The notes beneath the pieces were generated by a model. That model had not been told where the DNA came from and did no database searches. It was given only the letters and a program-made list of their open reading frames with translations. A DNA stretch of 64,000 nt from Halorussus salilacus (GTDB lineage: Archaea; Halobacteriota; Halobacteria; Halobacteriales; Haladaptataceae): NCBI RefSeq assembly GCF_024138125.1, contig NZ_CP099993.1:2046001-2110000 (forward strand), read 5' to 3'. The translations under genes were made by a program, and so were the position numbers. Shown one piece after another: positions 8,981 through 17,720 of the stretch. Within the stretch, counting starts at the first letter, position 1. Every line of letters begins with the position of its first letter.

Positions 8981-8992
8981 CGAACACGTTCG
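8981..8992 (-). promoter_or_regulatory. Palindrome CGAACACGTTCG at the transducer promoter
   Basis: An exact 12-bp palindrome, identical to the site upstream of nirK (58025-58036). It ends 5 nt before the transducer ATG and lies downstream of the probable TATA (minus-strand CTTTTAAC, about 9001-9008). For a leaderless transcript this would cover the start site, a repressor-type position. Confidence 0.6.
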
Positions 8993-9090
8993 TCCAGTTA
9001 GTTAAAAGCAAGCCAGCATTCCCGCGAACTGAGAATTGGAGACCGACTCGGAATCGGGGTCCCGACGCCCGCGGTCAGGACCGCGGGCGT

Positions 9091-9230
9091 CGGACAAAAT
9101 CGCTGGATCCGGGCCGGACGAAATCGCTGGGTCCGGGCCGGACGAAATCGCTGGGTCCGGGCCGGACGAAATCGCTGGGTCCGGGCCGGACGAAATCGCT
9201 GGGTCCGGGCCGGACGGAATCGCTCAGTCC
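9091..9230. repeat. 24-bp tandem repeat, about 5.8 copies, at the pepF 3' end
   Basis: Unit CGGACGAAATCGCTGGGTCC plus GGGC. Near-identical copies lie at 9091, 9115, 9139, 9163 and 9187, and a diverged partial copy at 9211-9230 contains the pepF stop codon. On the minus strand the array thus starts inside the last codons of pepF and runs into its 3' untranslated region. It fills the gap to the transducer gene. There are no unique spacers, so it is not CRISPR. Confidence 0.9.
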
Positions 9231-11023
9231 CGGATGAGCGCCGCCATCTCGTTGAGGTGGTCGTCGTACACGTCGAGCGCGCGCTGGATGGGTTCGGGCG
9301 AGGACATGTCGACGCCCGCGATTTCGAGGAGGTCGAGCGGGTACTCCCGCGAGCCGCTCTGGAGGAACCGGAGGTAGTCCTCGACCGCGGGTTCGCCCTC
9401 CTCCAGTATGCGGTCGGCGAGCGCGACCGCCGCACTCATGCCGGTGCTGTACTGGTAGACGTAGTAGCTGTAGTTGAAGAAGTGAGGGATGCGCGACCAC
9501 TCGCGGGCGATTCGGTCGCCGACGACCGCGGGCTCGTAGAACTCCGCCTTGAGGTCGCCGTATATCTCGTCGGCCTTCTCGGGGGTCAGGGCGTCGCCGT
9601 CCTCGACGACCTCGTGGGCCCGGTGCTCGAAGTCGGCGAACATGGTCTGGCGATAGAGCGTCGAGCGGAAGCGTTCGAGGTACTCGTTGAGGACGTGTCG
9701 CCGGAAGGTGGGGTCCTCGACGGTTTCGAGCAGGTGGTGGGTCAGCAGGGTCTCGTTGACCGTGCTGGCGACCTCCGCGACGAATATCTCGTAGCTCCCG
9801 TAGACGTACGGCTGGTTCTCGCTGGTGAGCTGGGAGTGAAGCGAGTGGCCCAGTTCGTGGGCGAGCGTGAACATCGAGGAGATGTCGTCCTGCCAGTTCA
9901 TCAGGATGAACGGCTGGGTGTCGTACGTGCCGCTGCTGTACGCGCCCGACCGCTTGTTCGCGGTCTCGTACACGTCCACCCACCGGGACTCGAAGCCCTC
10001 CTTCACGCGGTTCTGGTAGTCGTCGCCGAGCGCGTCCAGCGCCGACACGACGTACTCGCGGGCCCGTTCGTACTCCACGTCCGGGGTCTCGGTCTCGGTC
10101 ATGGGCATGTAGAGGTCCCACATCCGGAGCTCCTCGACTCCCAGGCTCTCGCGCTTGAGGTCGGCGTGGCGGTGGAGCTTGTCGAGGTTGTCGCGAACGG
10201 TGTCCACGAGGTTGTCGTACACCTCGACCGGGACGTTCGGCCCGTCCATCGCGGCCTCTCGGGCGGTGTCGTAGTCGTGGATTCGCGCGAGCTTCACGTC
10301 GGTCTTCACGTTGTTCTTGTACGCGGTGCCGATGGTGTTGTGGACCTCACCGAGCCGGTCGTAGAACTCCTCGTAGACGGTCCGGCGGAACTCCCGATCC
10401 GGATTCTTCTGGAGCGTGGTGAAGTTGCTCTGGGTTATCTCGATGCCCTCGCCGTCGGGCTTCTCGACGGTCGGGAAGTCGAGGTCGGCGTTCAACAGCA
10501 TGTTGTAGATGTCGCCCGACGCGCCCGTGACCTCGCCGAGCTCCGCCAGCACGTTCTCGACCTCGGCCGACCGGGTGTGCTCGGCCATCCGCAACACCTC
10601 GTGGAGGTAGTGGTCGTAGGTCTCGAGCCCGTCGGTCGACTCGAGCATCCGGTCGAGTTCGTCGCCGTCGAGCTCCTGAATCTCGGGCCCCATAAAACTC
10701 GCGGCGCTGCTTGCCTTCGATGACAGGGAGCTCGAACGGGATTTCAGCGCCTGATAGTGCTGATTCGCCGTGTCCTCGTCGCTCCGCATCCGGGCGTAGG
10801 AGATGATTTTCTTGGCCTCCCGCATGATGTCGTCGCGGAGTTCGAGCGCCGAGAGGAGCGTCTCGCCGTCCTCGGTGAGTCGGCCCTCGTAGGCCGTCAG
10901 CTCGTCGAGACGTTGCTCTACCTCGTCGTAGGCAGCTTCCCAGTCGTCGTCGGTCTCGTAGATGCTCTCCAAGTCCCACTTGTACTCGGGGTCGACATCC
11001 GACCGTTCGGGAACCGAACTCAT
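9224..11023 (-). CDS. pepF: Oligoendopeptidase F (M3 zinc metallopeptidase)
   Basis: 599 residues, normal length. The zinc site HELGH lies at about residues 389-393, followed by the third-ligand helix around YEIFVAEVAST and the conserved late block PHFFNYSYYVYQYSTG. The N-terminal helical half is typical of PepF. The enzyme degrades short peptides in the cytoplasm; with PAN nearby the context is general protein turnover, though the genes are separated by the transducer. The stop codon lies in the first unit of a 24-bp minisatellite. Confidence 0.96.
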   Translation of the reverse strand: MSSVPERSDVDPEYKWDLESIYETDDDWEAAYDEVEQRLDELTAYEGRLTEDGETLLSALELRDDIMREAKKIISYARMRSDEDTANQHYQALKSRSSSLSSKASSAASFMGPEIQELDGDELDRMLESTDGLETYDHYLHEVLRMAEHTRSAEVENVLAELGEVTGASGDIYNMLLNADLDFPTVEKPDGEGIEITQSNFTTLQKNPDREFRRTVYEEFYDRLGEVHNTIGTAYKNNVKTDVKLARIHDYDTAREAAMDGPNVPVEVYDNLVDTVRDNLDKLHRHADLKRESLGVEELRMWDLYMPMTETETPDVEYERAREYVVSALDALGDDYQNRVKEGFESRWVDVYETANKRSGAYSSGTYDTQPFILMNWQDDISSMFTLAHELGHSLHSQLTSENQPYVYGSYEIFVAEVASTVNETLLTHHLLETVEDPTFRRHVLNEYLERFRSTLYRQTMFADFEHRAHEVVEDGDALTPEKADEIYGDLKAEFYEPAVVGDRIAREWSRIPHFFNYSYYVYQYSTGMSAAVALADRILEEGEPAVEDYLRFLQSGSREYPLDLLEIAGVDMSSPEPIQRALDVYDDHLNEMAALIRD

Positions 11024-11193
11024 ACCATTCCGTAGGGAAACCGACCCCGTAAGCCTTCCCTATTCGGAGCCGTCTTCCGGAAACGGGTGGGACGGCGTCC
11101 GGAAGCGAGTTCGGGAGCGCGGAGAACGGCGAGGCTCTGGCGCTCGGTTGCCCCGGAGGCTACCTTTTTGACTCGGGCCGGTCACGTTCGGGC

Positions 11194-12510
11194 ATGAGCG
11201 ACATCGACCGCTTGCTCGGCGAGACGTGGCGCGACGACTATCCCTGGGAGTTCATCACTCGGCTGACCGAGATCGAGAACCGGATGGGCGGCCACCCCGG
11301 CGAGCGCCGGGCCGCCGACCTCGTGGTCGAGGGGTTCGAGCGCGCAGGCGCTCGGAACGTCGGCGTCGAGTCGTTCGAGATGCGCCGGTGGTCGCGCGGC
11401 GACGCCGAACTCGCGGTCACCGACCCCGTCGAGCGCTCGTTCGAGACAATCGCGCTCCCGTACTCGCCGCCCGGCGAGGTCCGGGGCGAACTCGTCGACG
11501 CCGGATACGGCACGCCGGAGGAACTCGACGAACTCGACCTCCGGGGTAAGATAGTCGTCGCGTCGACCACCACGCCCGAGGGGTCGCGGTTCGTCCATCG
11601 GATGGAGAAGTTCGGTCACGCCGCCGCTGCGGGCGCTGAGGCGTTCGTCTTCCGGAACCACAAGCCCGGACAGCTTCCGCCCACGGGGTCGCTGGAGTTC
11701 GACGCACAGGCCGCGGTCCCGGGCGTCGGCGTGAGCAAGGAGACCGGCGCGTGGCTCACCGACTACGCCGACCGGGGGGCGACCGCATCGCTGCGGGTGG
11801 ACGCGACCACCGAGCGCGCCACCAGCCACAACGCGGTCGCCGAACTCGGTCCCGACACCGACGAGGAGGTCGTCGTGGTCGGCCACCACGACGCCCACGA
11901 CATCGCGGAGGGCGCGCTCGACAACGGCTGTGGCATCACCACGGTCGTCGCCGCGGCCCACCTGCTCGCGGAGATGGACCTCGACACCAGAGTCCGAATC
12001 GCTGGCGTCGGCTGCGAGGAGATCGGCCTGCTCGGAGCCGAGGCGCTCGCCGAGCGCCTCGACCTCGACGACGTCCGCGCCGTCGTCAACGTCGACGGCG
12101 CGGGCCGGTTCCGCGACCTGCTCGCGTACACCCACGGCTCCGAGGCGATGGCAGACCTCGTTGAGGCGGTCGCCGACGAGGCCAACCAGCCCGTCGACAC
12201 CACCGACCGCGTCCACCCGTTCAGCGACCACTGGCCCTTCCTCAAGCGCGGCGTGCCCGCGCTCCAGCTTCACAGCGTCTCCGGCGAGCGCGGCCGCGGG
12301 TGGGGTCACACTCACGCCGACACCCGCGACAAGGTCGACGACCGCAACCTCCGGGAACACGCGATGCTCACGGCACTCCTCGTCCGCAAACTCGCGGGGA
12401 CCGACGAGGTGCCCCGCCGGAGCCCGGAGGCGGTCGCGGCCGAACTCCGCGCGGACGATTACGAGGCGGGGATGAAGGCCGCGGGCATCTGGCCCGAGGG
12501 CTGGGACTGA
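11194..12510 (+). CDS. M28-family zinc aminopeptidase
   Basis: 438 residues. After an N-terminal segment ENRMGGHPGERRAAD there is an inserted PA-like domain (about 100-205), then the catalytic block with zinc ligands in GHHDAHD, the aspartate of ALDNGCG, the Glu-Glu pair in GVGCEEIG, Asp in VVNVDGAG and a late His in GHTHADTRDK. Family members remove N-terminal residues from peptides. No signal peptide is visible, so it is probably cytoplasmic. It is convergent with truA across an 18-bp hairpin. Confidence 0.9.
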   Translation: MSDIDRLLGETWRDDYPWEFITRLTEIENRMGGHPGERRAADLVVEGFERAGARNVGVESFEMRRWSRGDAELAVTDPVERSFETIALPYSPPGEVRGELVDAGYGTPEELDELDLRGKIVVASTTTPEGSRFVHRMEKFGHAAAAGAEAFVFRNHKPGQLPPTGSLEFDAQAAVPGVGVSKETGAWLTDYADRGATASLRVDATTERATSHNAVAELGPDTDEEVVVVGHHDAHDIAEGALDNGCGITTVVAAAHLLAEMDLDTRVRIAGVGCEEIGLLGAEALAERLDLDDVRAVVNVDGAGRFRDLLAYTHGSEAMADLVEAVADEANQPVDTTDRVHPFSDHWPFLKRGVPALQLHSVSGERGRGWGHTHADTRDKVDDRNLREHAMLTALLVRKLAGTDEVPRRSPEAVAAELRADDYEAGMKAAGIWPEGWD

Positions 12511-12542
12511 CCCGAGAAGCGGGATTGAGGCGGAGAATAGGA

Positions 12543-12580
12543 CTGACGTCCTCCTCGCCGAACGGCGAGGAGGACGTCAG
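12543..12580. terminator. Perfect 18-bp hairpin between convergent genes
   Basis: Arms 12543-12560 and 12563-12580 are fully complementary with loop AA. It lies after the M28 peptidase stop and contains the truA stop codon (12577-12579) in its right arm. No T-tract follows on either strand. It is placed like a bidirectional transcript end. Confidence 0.6.
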
Positions 12581-13374
12581 CCGCGGAGTCGTCCGACAAC
12601 CTCGTCGGCGACCCGCGCTCCCGTCGCGCGCTCCTCGCGCAGTTCCTCGAAGGCATCGCGAGCGCTCGCCGCCCCGTCTTCGTCCACCGAGAAGTCCAGT
12701 CTCGGATACCCCACGTCGGCCAGCACCAGCGGATACGCCGGGGCGGGGGCCACGCCCTCGGGTCCTTCGACCCGCTCGGGTCCAAGCACGCGTGCCACCT
12801 TCTCGAACTCCGCGTCCCCGGTCGCGACCGCCCGCACCAGCGAGACCACCCGCCGGACCATCTCGCGGACGAACCCGCCCGCCCGCAGGGTGAACACCAG
12901 ATAGTCGCCGTCGCGACGAACCTCCCCGTCCAACGACCTGACCGTGTTCTCGTCGTCTGGCGTGAGGTTGTGGAAGTCGTTCTCGCCCGAGAGCCGCGAC
13001 AGGGCGGCCTCGGCCCGCGCGAAGTCTTCGTCGGGCGCGTACAGGTGATAGACGTACTCCCGATACCCGGCGTGGTGGGTCGCGTGAAAGTCCGGAGGTG
13101 CCTCGGCGCTGGCCCACGCCCGGATCGAGGCCGGAAGCTCCGAGTTGAGCGCCGCGGGGGTCAGCCAGTCGGGGCACTCGAACGCGACGGTCTGGGCGAC
13201 CGCCGAGACCCCGGCGTCGGTCCGGCCCGCGGCGGCGTAGCCCTCGGGCTTGCCCGCCGCGACCCCGAGCCCGGCGAGGGCGTCGAAGAGTCGGCCCTCG
13301 ACCGTGGGCACGTCGGGCTGGCGCTGGAAGCCGTGGAACGGGCGACCGTCGTAGGCGACCCGGAAGGCGCGCAT
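12577..13374 (-). CDS. truA: tRNA pseudouridine synthase TruA
   Basis: 265 residues. The catalytic block AAGRTDAGVSA carries the essential Asp, preceded by the N-terminal YDGRPFHGFQRQP. TruA isomerises uridines 38-40 in the anticodon arm. Length and motifs are normal for an archaeal TruA. The 3' end lies within a hairpin shared with the convergent M28 gene. Confidence 0.95.
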   Translation of the reverse strand: MRAFRVAYDGRPFHGFQRQPDVPTVEGRLFDALAGLGVAAGKPEGYAAAGRTDAGVSAVAQTVAFECPDWLTPAALNSELPASIRAWASAEAPPDFHATHHAGYREYVYHLYAPDEDFARAEAALSRLSGENDFHNLTPDDENTVRSLDGEVRRDGDYLVFTLRAGGFVREMVRRVVSLVRAVATGDAEFEKVARVLGPERVEGPEGVAPAPAYPLVLADVGYPRLDFSVDEDGAASARDAFEELREERATGARVADEVVGRLRG

Positions 13375-13525
13375 GCGACGACGTTGGGACCCGCGCTACT
13401 TAACGCCGGGTCACGCGCGTCGACCCTGCGAACGTTTAAATCCGAAGCCGGGACCAACCCGGGCCGTGACCTGACCATCGCCGCGAGGGGCCCGCGGGAG
13501 TACGGCACACCCCCTCGCTCGCGGC

Positions 13526-13556
13526 GCGGGCCGAACCGCCACGCGGTTCGGCCCGC
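13526..13556. repeat. 14-bp perfect hairpin with CAC loop
   Basis: Arms 13526-13539 and 13543-13556 are complementary (left arm GCGGGCCGAACCGC). It lies 20 nt downstream of the SHOCT protein stop codon, in the 202-base gap to truA, and probably marks the transcript end. Confidence 0.6.
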
Positions 13557-13576
13557 ACTCGTGCCGTCTGTTCGCC

Positions 13577-13984
13577 CTACTCGTACTCGACGGTCCGGTC
13601 TCTCCTCGCTCCCTCGTCGAGTTCGGATTCGAGGTGTCGTTCGAGTTCCTCGGTCTCCAGCAGGCGTTCGAGTCGGCGCTCGAACTCCTCGTCGGATAGC
13701 TCGCCTCTCGCGTACCGCGACCGGAGTTCCTTCAGCGGGGCGTCCTCGGTCCGGGCCGCCGTCTCGCCGACCGCCGTAGCGTCGCCACCGCCGCTCTCGA
13801 CGAACGGGAGCGAGTCGCCGAGCAACGCGACCAGCGGCACGACGATGAAGAACCCGAGGACGAAGGTCGTCGGCACGAGGAACTCCAGCCCCACCACCGC
13901 GAAGAACGCCGTCAGGCCGAACGTCAGCACCGACAGCACCGCGAGAAGCGTCTTCTTGTCGAACCGTACCGAACTGTCTCGCAT
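13577..13984 (-). CDS. SHOCT-domain membrane protein
   Basis: 135 residues from the ATG at 13984; an upstream start at 14011 is also open. Two membrane helices (about residues 12-55) are followed by a linker and a C-terminal SHOCT motif, LKELRSRYARGELSDEEFE, then an acidic helix ending TVEYE. SHOCT modules are short oligomerisation segments at protein ends. Function is unknown. Confidence 0.85.
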   Translation of the reverse strand: MRDSSVRFDKKTLLAVLSVLTFGLTAFFAVVGLEFLVPTTFVLGFFIVVPLVALLGDSLPFVESGGGDATAVGETAARTEDAPLKELRSRYARGELSDEEFERRLERLLETEELERHLESELDEGARRDRTVEYE

Positions 13985-14115
13985 GTCCGGGGGTACGTGA
14001 GGCGGTACCAAAAAGATTGAACCGCGCGACTACTCGACGTCCCCGGGAAATGAGACCGAGAGACGGAGCCGAACGAGGACAAAAAACATAGGAACACGGA
14101 TGTAAATACCCACAT

Positions 14116-14349
14116 ATGGGTACAAAGAACATCAGCATCCGTGACGACGTGTATCGGAAGCTCAAGGACTCGAAGCAGGAGGACGAGAGCTTCTCCGACG
14201 CCATCGACCGGCTGATGGCGTCCCGCGAAGGGGACCATCCGCTCTACGACCTCGTGGGGATGCTCGACGACGAGGACGCCGAGCGACTTCGCGACCGCAC
14301 CGAACGCTTCCGCGAGCGAGTCGAGGAGGACATGCGTCGGCACGAATGA
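14116..14349 (+). CDS. vapB: VapB-type antitoxin
   Basis: 77 residues. The N-terminus GTKNISIRDDVYRKL is the ribbon-helix-helix DNA-binding start of archaeal VapB proteins; a charged helix follows that would wrap the toxin. Its stop overlaps the toxin start by 4 bases (ATGA), the usual antitoxin-first arrangement. The preceding 80 bases hold an AT-rich promoter (AAAAAACATAGG, from about 14080), probably autoregulated. Confidence 0.92.
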   Translation: MGTKNISIRDDVYRKLKDSKQEDESFSDAIDRLMASREGDHPLYDLVGMLDDEDAERLRDRTERFRERVEEDMRRHE

Positions 14350-14726
14350 TCCTGGACTCGTGTTTTCTCATCGACCTGATGGCGAACGACGAGTCGGCGG
14401 TCGCGAAACTCGACGAACTGGTCGAGACCGCGACGCCCACGAGCGTCTCGACACTGACGGTCACCGAGGTCGGAAGCGGCCTGCGAGACGAATCGGAGCG
14501 CGACGAGTTCGACGGGATTCTCGACCGAGTCGATCTGATCCCGTTCGGCGTGGCCGAGTCACGTCGTGCGGCGCACCTACAGCGACGACTGCGGTCCGAA
14601 GGCCATCCGGTCGGAGCAATAGACGTGATGATCGCGGCGACGGCGCTAGAGCACGGCACAGGGGTCGTGACCCGCAACGTCTCGGAGTTCCGGCGAATCG
14701 ACGGGGTTCGGGTCTCGCCGTACTGA
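14346..14726 (+). CDS. vapC: VapC toxin, PIN-domain RNase
   Basis: 126 residues. Acidic metal ligands are seen in ILDSCFLIDLM (Asp3 region), TVTEVGSG, GAIDVMIAATA and the late TRNVSEF. VapC toxins cleave tRNA or rRNA and are silenced by VapB. The gene overlaps vapB by 4 bases, and its stop is immediately followed by the hisS stop on the other strand, so the cassette sits tightly behind an essential gene. Confidence 0.93.
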   Translation: MILDSCFLIDLMANDESAVAKLDELVETATPTSVSTLTVTEVGSGLRDESERDEFDGILDRVDLIPFGVAESRRAAHLQRRLRSEGHPVGAIDVMIAATALEHGTGVVTRNVSEFRRIDGVRVSPY

Positions 14727-16034
14727 CTACTCGAAATCCTCGTAGGTCGGCCGTGACACGTCCTCCGGCGGGAACGCCTCTACCGGAACCTGCGTCTGGT
14801 CGCCCGATTCCATGTCCTTGACCGTCACGTTCCCGTCGGCGAGGTCCTGCTCGCCGACGATGACGACCGTCTCGGCGTTGATTGAATCGGCGTAATCGAG
14901 CTGTGCCCCGAAACTCCGGCCCGACACGTCGGTCTCGACGACGAAGCCGCGCGAGCGAAGGTCGCGGGTGACCTCGGCGGCCACGTCGCGGGTGTCGCCG
15001 ACCTGCAGGACGTAGTAGTCGGTCGACACCTCCTCGTCGGGCCAGACGCCCGCGCGCTGGAGCAGGAGCGTGAGCGTGGCGTCGCCGACCGCGAAGCCGA
15101 CCGCGGGCGTGGGCTGGCCGCCGAAACCCTCGATGAGGTCGTCGTAGCGCCCGCCGCCGAAGACCGAGCGGTTCACCTCGCCGGTCGAGTCGAAGCACTC
15201 GAAGACGGTGCCGGTGTAGTAGTCGAGCCCGCGGGCGGTCTCCAGCGAGAGCGTGCAGAACTCGCGCGCGCCGAAGTCGGCGGTCGCCGCCAGCACGTTC
15301 GATAGGTTCTCGACCGCGCTCTCGACGCGGTCGGTCCCGGCGAACGCCACGAGGTCGTCGAGGTCGTCCTCGGGCGTGTCGAGCAGTGCCTCGAACTCCT
15401 CGGCCTGTTGGTAGGAGAGTCCGGCGTCGGTGAGCAGGCCGTAGAACTCCTCGTCGCTGACTTTCTCGCTCTTGTCCACTGCCCGAATCGCCGCCTCGGT
15501 GTCCACGTTGGCGTCGAACGCTTCGAGCAGGCCGCCGAGGATGTCGCGGTGGCTGACCCGGAACTCGAAGTCCTCGCTGGTCAGTCCGAGGCCGGTCAGC
15601 GCGTCGGCAGCGCACGCCAGTAGCTCGGCGTCGGCCTCGGGTTCCGACGAGCCGAAGATGTCGACGTTCGTCTGGTAGAACTCGCGCTTGCGGCCGCTCT
15701 GGGGTTCCTCGTACCGCCAGAACGGACGGGTCGAGAACCACTTGATTGGCTTGGCGAGCTCCTGCTGTTTGGCCACCACCATCCGAGCGACGGTCGGCGT
15801 GAGCTCGGGAGTCAGCGCGACGTCGCGACCACCCTGGTCCTCGAAGCTGTAGAGTTCCTCGACGATTTCCTCGCCGCTCTTGTCGACGTACATCTGGGTG
15901 CGTTCGAGCGCGGGGGTGCCGATCTCGCGGAACCCGTACCGGCGCGCGGTGTCTTCGAGCACATCGAACATCTCGCGTCGCGCGCCCATCTCCGCCGGAT
16001 AGAAGTCCCGGAATCCCTTGATTCGGTCGTACAT
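14727..16034 (-). CDS. hisS: Histidyl-tRNA synthetase
   Basis: 435 residues from the ATG at 16034 (start MYDRIKGFRDFYP). Class II motif 2 is RPFWRYEEPQSGRKREFYQ, the histidine-specific motif is ARGLDYYTGTVFE, and motif 3 is GFAVGDATLTLLL. The C-terminal anticodon domain contains GFVVETDVSGRSFG. An open frame extends far upstream but is Arg-rich shadow sequence of the next gene. Confidence 0.96.
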   Translation of the reverse strand: MYDRIKGFRDFYPAEMGARREMFDVLEDTARRYGFREIGTPALERTQMYVDKSGEEIVEELYSFEDQGGRDVALTPELTPTVARMVVAKQQELAKPIKWFSTRPFWRYEEPQSGRKREFYQTNVDIFGSSEPEADAELLACAADALTGLGLTSEDFEFRVSHRDILGGLLEAFDANVDTEAAIRAVDKSEKVSDEEFYGLLTDAGLSYQQAEEFEALLDTPEDDLDDLVAFAGTDRVESAVENLSNVLAATADFGAREFCTLSLETARGLDYYTGTVFECFDSTGEVNRSVFGGGRYDDLIEGFGGQPTPAVGFAVGDATLTLLLQRAGVWPDEEVSTDYYVLQVGDTRDVAAEVTRDLRSRGFVVETDVSGRSFGAQLDYADSINAETVVIVGEQDLADGNVTVKDMESGDQTQVPVEAFPPEDVSRPTYEDFE

Positions 16035-16069
16035 GCGAGGGCCTTGGGCGAGCGCGCGCTTGAAACCTT

Positions 16070-16675
16070 TTACTCGGCGTCGGCGCGCGAGAACCCCTCG
16101 ACGTACGTCTGGGTGTGGTCGGGAAACACCTTCGCGACCGCCTTTTCGTCGTGCTCGCGGGCCAGTAGCGCCCGGAGTTCGTCCTCGTAGTCGGCCTTCG
16201 GAATCTCCTCGCTCGGCCCCGTCCGGACGTCGAGCGTCTCGTCGACCAGCGCGTCGACCGCCCCCCGGCCGAACCCCGACAGCGGGACGATGTAGTCGAC
16301 GCCGTGGCGGTCCTCGAGGCTCTGGGCCTGCGCGCGCGAGACCGAGGGGACCCGGTCGTCCCTCCGGGTCCCGTCGGCGACCGCGTCGAAGTCCATCCCG
16401 GCGACGGCTTCGAGCGCGTGGAGATGGACGTGCTGGATGCCGTTTCGGGGGTAGCCGTCCTCGACCATCTTCTCGACGGCCTCGGCGGCGACGTCGTCGT
16501 CCAGCTCGACGGTCTCGAAGTCGAAGCCCGTGGCGTCGGCGGTCCGGCTGGCGTACTCCCACGAGTCGGTGACGCCGAAGCTCGCCGTGACGAGCGTCAC
16601 GTCGTAGAAGTCTTCGAGCAGGAGCGCCGCGAGCGTCGAGTCCTTGCCGCCGCTGTAGAGCAGACCGAGGTCCAT
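16070..16675 (-). CDS. PP-loop ATPase of the asparagine-synthase/QueC-like superfamily
   Basis: 201 residues. The N-terminal PP-loop LLYSGGKDST binds ATP for adenylation. Further conserved blocks are VTLVTASFGVTDSWEYA and IQHVHLHALEAVAGMDF, and a late DYIVPLSGFGRG. Archaeal relatives are often named alpha hydrolase or PP-loop protein and remain uncharacterised; tRNA or small-molecule modification is a reasonable inference. One base separates it from the PDCD5-like gene, with hisS downstream, so the three probably share a transcript. Confidence 0.85.
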   Translation of the reverse strand: MDLGLLYSGGKDSTLAALLLEDFYDVTLVTASFGVTDSWEYASRTADATGFDFETVELDDDVAAEAVEKMVEDGYPRNGIQHVHLHALEAVAGMDFDAVADGTRRDDRVPSVSRAQAQSLEDRHGVDYIVPLSGFGRGAVDALVDETLDVRTGPSEEIPKADYEDELRALLAREHDEKAVAKVFPDHTQTYVEGFSRADAE

Positions 16676-16676
16676 C

Positions 16677-17018
16677 TCAGCGCCGTCGGATGTTGAAGCT
16701 CTTGGAGTCGGGCTTCAGCTCCCGGAGGAGCTCCTTCATCTTCTGCTCGTCGATCTTGCCGTTGACTCGGCCGCTTTGGGCGAGCGCGAGGACCTGCCGT
16801 TCGACCTGATCTGCGAAGTCGGGCTTGCTCATCCGGACGGAGTTGAGCCGCTTTCGCGCGCCGTCGGTGAGGTGCTGGCGGAGCATGGCCTGCTTCTGGG
16901 CGTCGGCCTGTTGCTGGGCCTGTTCCTGGGCTTCCTCCCGGCCGCCCTGCTCCTGAAGCTCCTGCATCTTCTGCTTGCGGAGTTCTTCGAGCCGCTCGTC
17001 GTCGGGCTGTTCGCTCAT
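16677..17018 (-). CDS. PDCD5-like DNA-binding protein
   Basis: 113 residues from the ATG at 17018. An N-terminal Gln/Glu-rich helix (about 5-45) precedes the conserved core [17 protein letters not shown] and the tail [13 protein letters not shown], the signature of archaeal TFAR19/PDCD5 proteins. These are three-helix proteins that bind nucleic acid; the cellular role in archaea is uncertain. Next upstream is eS19, the normal archaeal neighbour. Confidence 0.93.
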   Translation of the reverse strand: MSEQPDDERLEELRKQKMQELQEQGGREEAQEQAQQQADAQKQAMLRQHLTDGARKRLNSVRMSKPDFADQVERQVLALAQSGRVNGKIDEQKMKELLRELKPDSKSFNIRRR

Positions 17019-17145
17019 GGCTATCTGGTTCATTGACGCGCACGGCCAAAAACCATTACGGAGCGCTCGGAAACCGGTTCGGCTCGTAGCCACGCCCGAA
17101 AGGACCGTCGGCTCTCCCGACGTACGAGCGAACGGAAAACGGCGA

Positions 17146-17174
17146 GCGCGAGGCCGCCGCAGGCGGCCTCGCGC
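17146..17174. repeat. 13-bp perfect hairpin with GCA loop
   Basis: Arms 17146-17158 and 17162-17174 pair fully (left arm GCGCGAGGCCGCC). It lies 22 nt beyond the eS19 stop codon and before the PDCD5 start, the position of a terminator. Confidence 0.6.
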
Positions 17175-17196
17175 GAGGAATCTCGGGCGTCGCGTT

Positions 17197-17652
17197 TCAG
17201 GCGTAGCGTTCGAGCTCCGGCCGGTCGAGGTCCTCCATGACCTCGCCAGCGGTGTCGTCGAGGAGACTGCGACCGTCGCTGGTCACGATGCGGCCCGCGC
17301 TCCCCTCGGTGTCGACCAGGTCCTCGTCTTCGAGCTGCTGGAGGATGGTCCGGATGACGTTTCGGCTCCCGTCGGTGCGGTGCTCGGGAGCGACCTGATA
17401 GCGGTTCGAACCGCCCTTCTTGCCGCCGTACTCGGTGGCGAGGCGCTCGACGCCGACCGGGCCGTCGACGGCGACCTTCCGGAGGATGCTCGCGGCGCGG
17501 CGCGCCCAGAAGTCCTCCTGCTCGGGCGGGAGTTCGCGGCCGTCGCCGGTCTTGGCGTACTCGGCCCAGTCGGGTTCGTCGAGTCGGTCCTCGAGCTTCG
17601 CGGCGACCGCGTCGTTGAGGTCGTCCGCGGGAACGTCGTAGAGCGTCGTCAT
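17197..17652 (-). CDS. rps19e: Ribosomal protein eS19
   Basis: 151 residues from the ATG at 17652 (start [14 protein letters not shown]). The winged-helix core has [20 protein letters not shown] followed by [11 protein letters not shown], diagnostic for eS19. It belongs to the small ribosomal subunit head and is needed for subunit maturation. The order eS19-PDCD5 is conserved in archaea. Confidence 0.97.
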   Translation of the reverse strand: MTTLYDVPADDLNDAVAAKLEDRLDEPDWAEYAKTGDGRELPPEQEDFWARRAASILRKVAVDGPVGVERLATEYGGKKGGSNRYQVAPEHRTDGSRNVIRTILQQLEDEDLVDTEGSAGRIVTSDGRSLLDDTAGEVMEDLDRPELERYA

Positions 17653-17720
17653 ACCCACGAATTCCGTTCCGCGGCGTTTAAACCCATCGTTAGCGAACCG
17701 CCGCGGCAGCGTCGGGTTCG

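Noticed and set aside
9036-9377. A 113-codon plus-strand frame made of the peptide repeat DEIAGSGP
   Set aside because: It is produced by the 24-bp minisatellite, lies antisense to the end of pepF and has no promoter or family.
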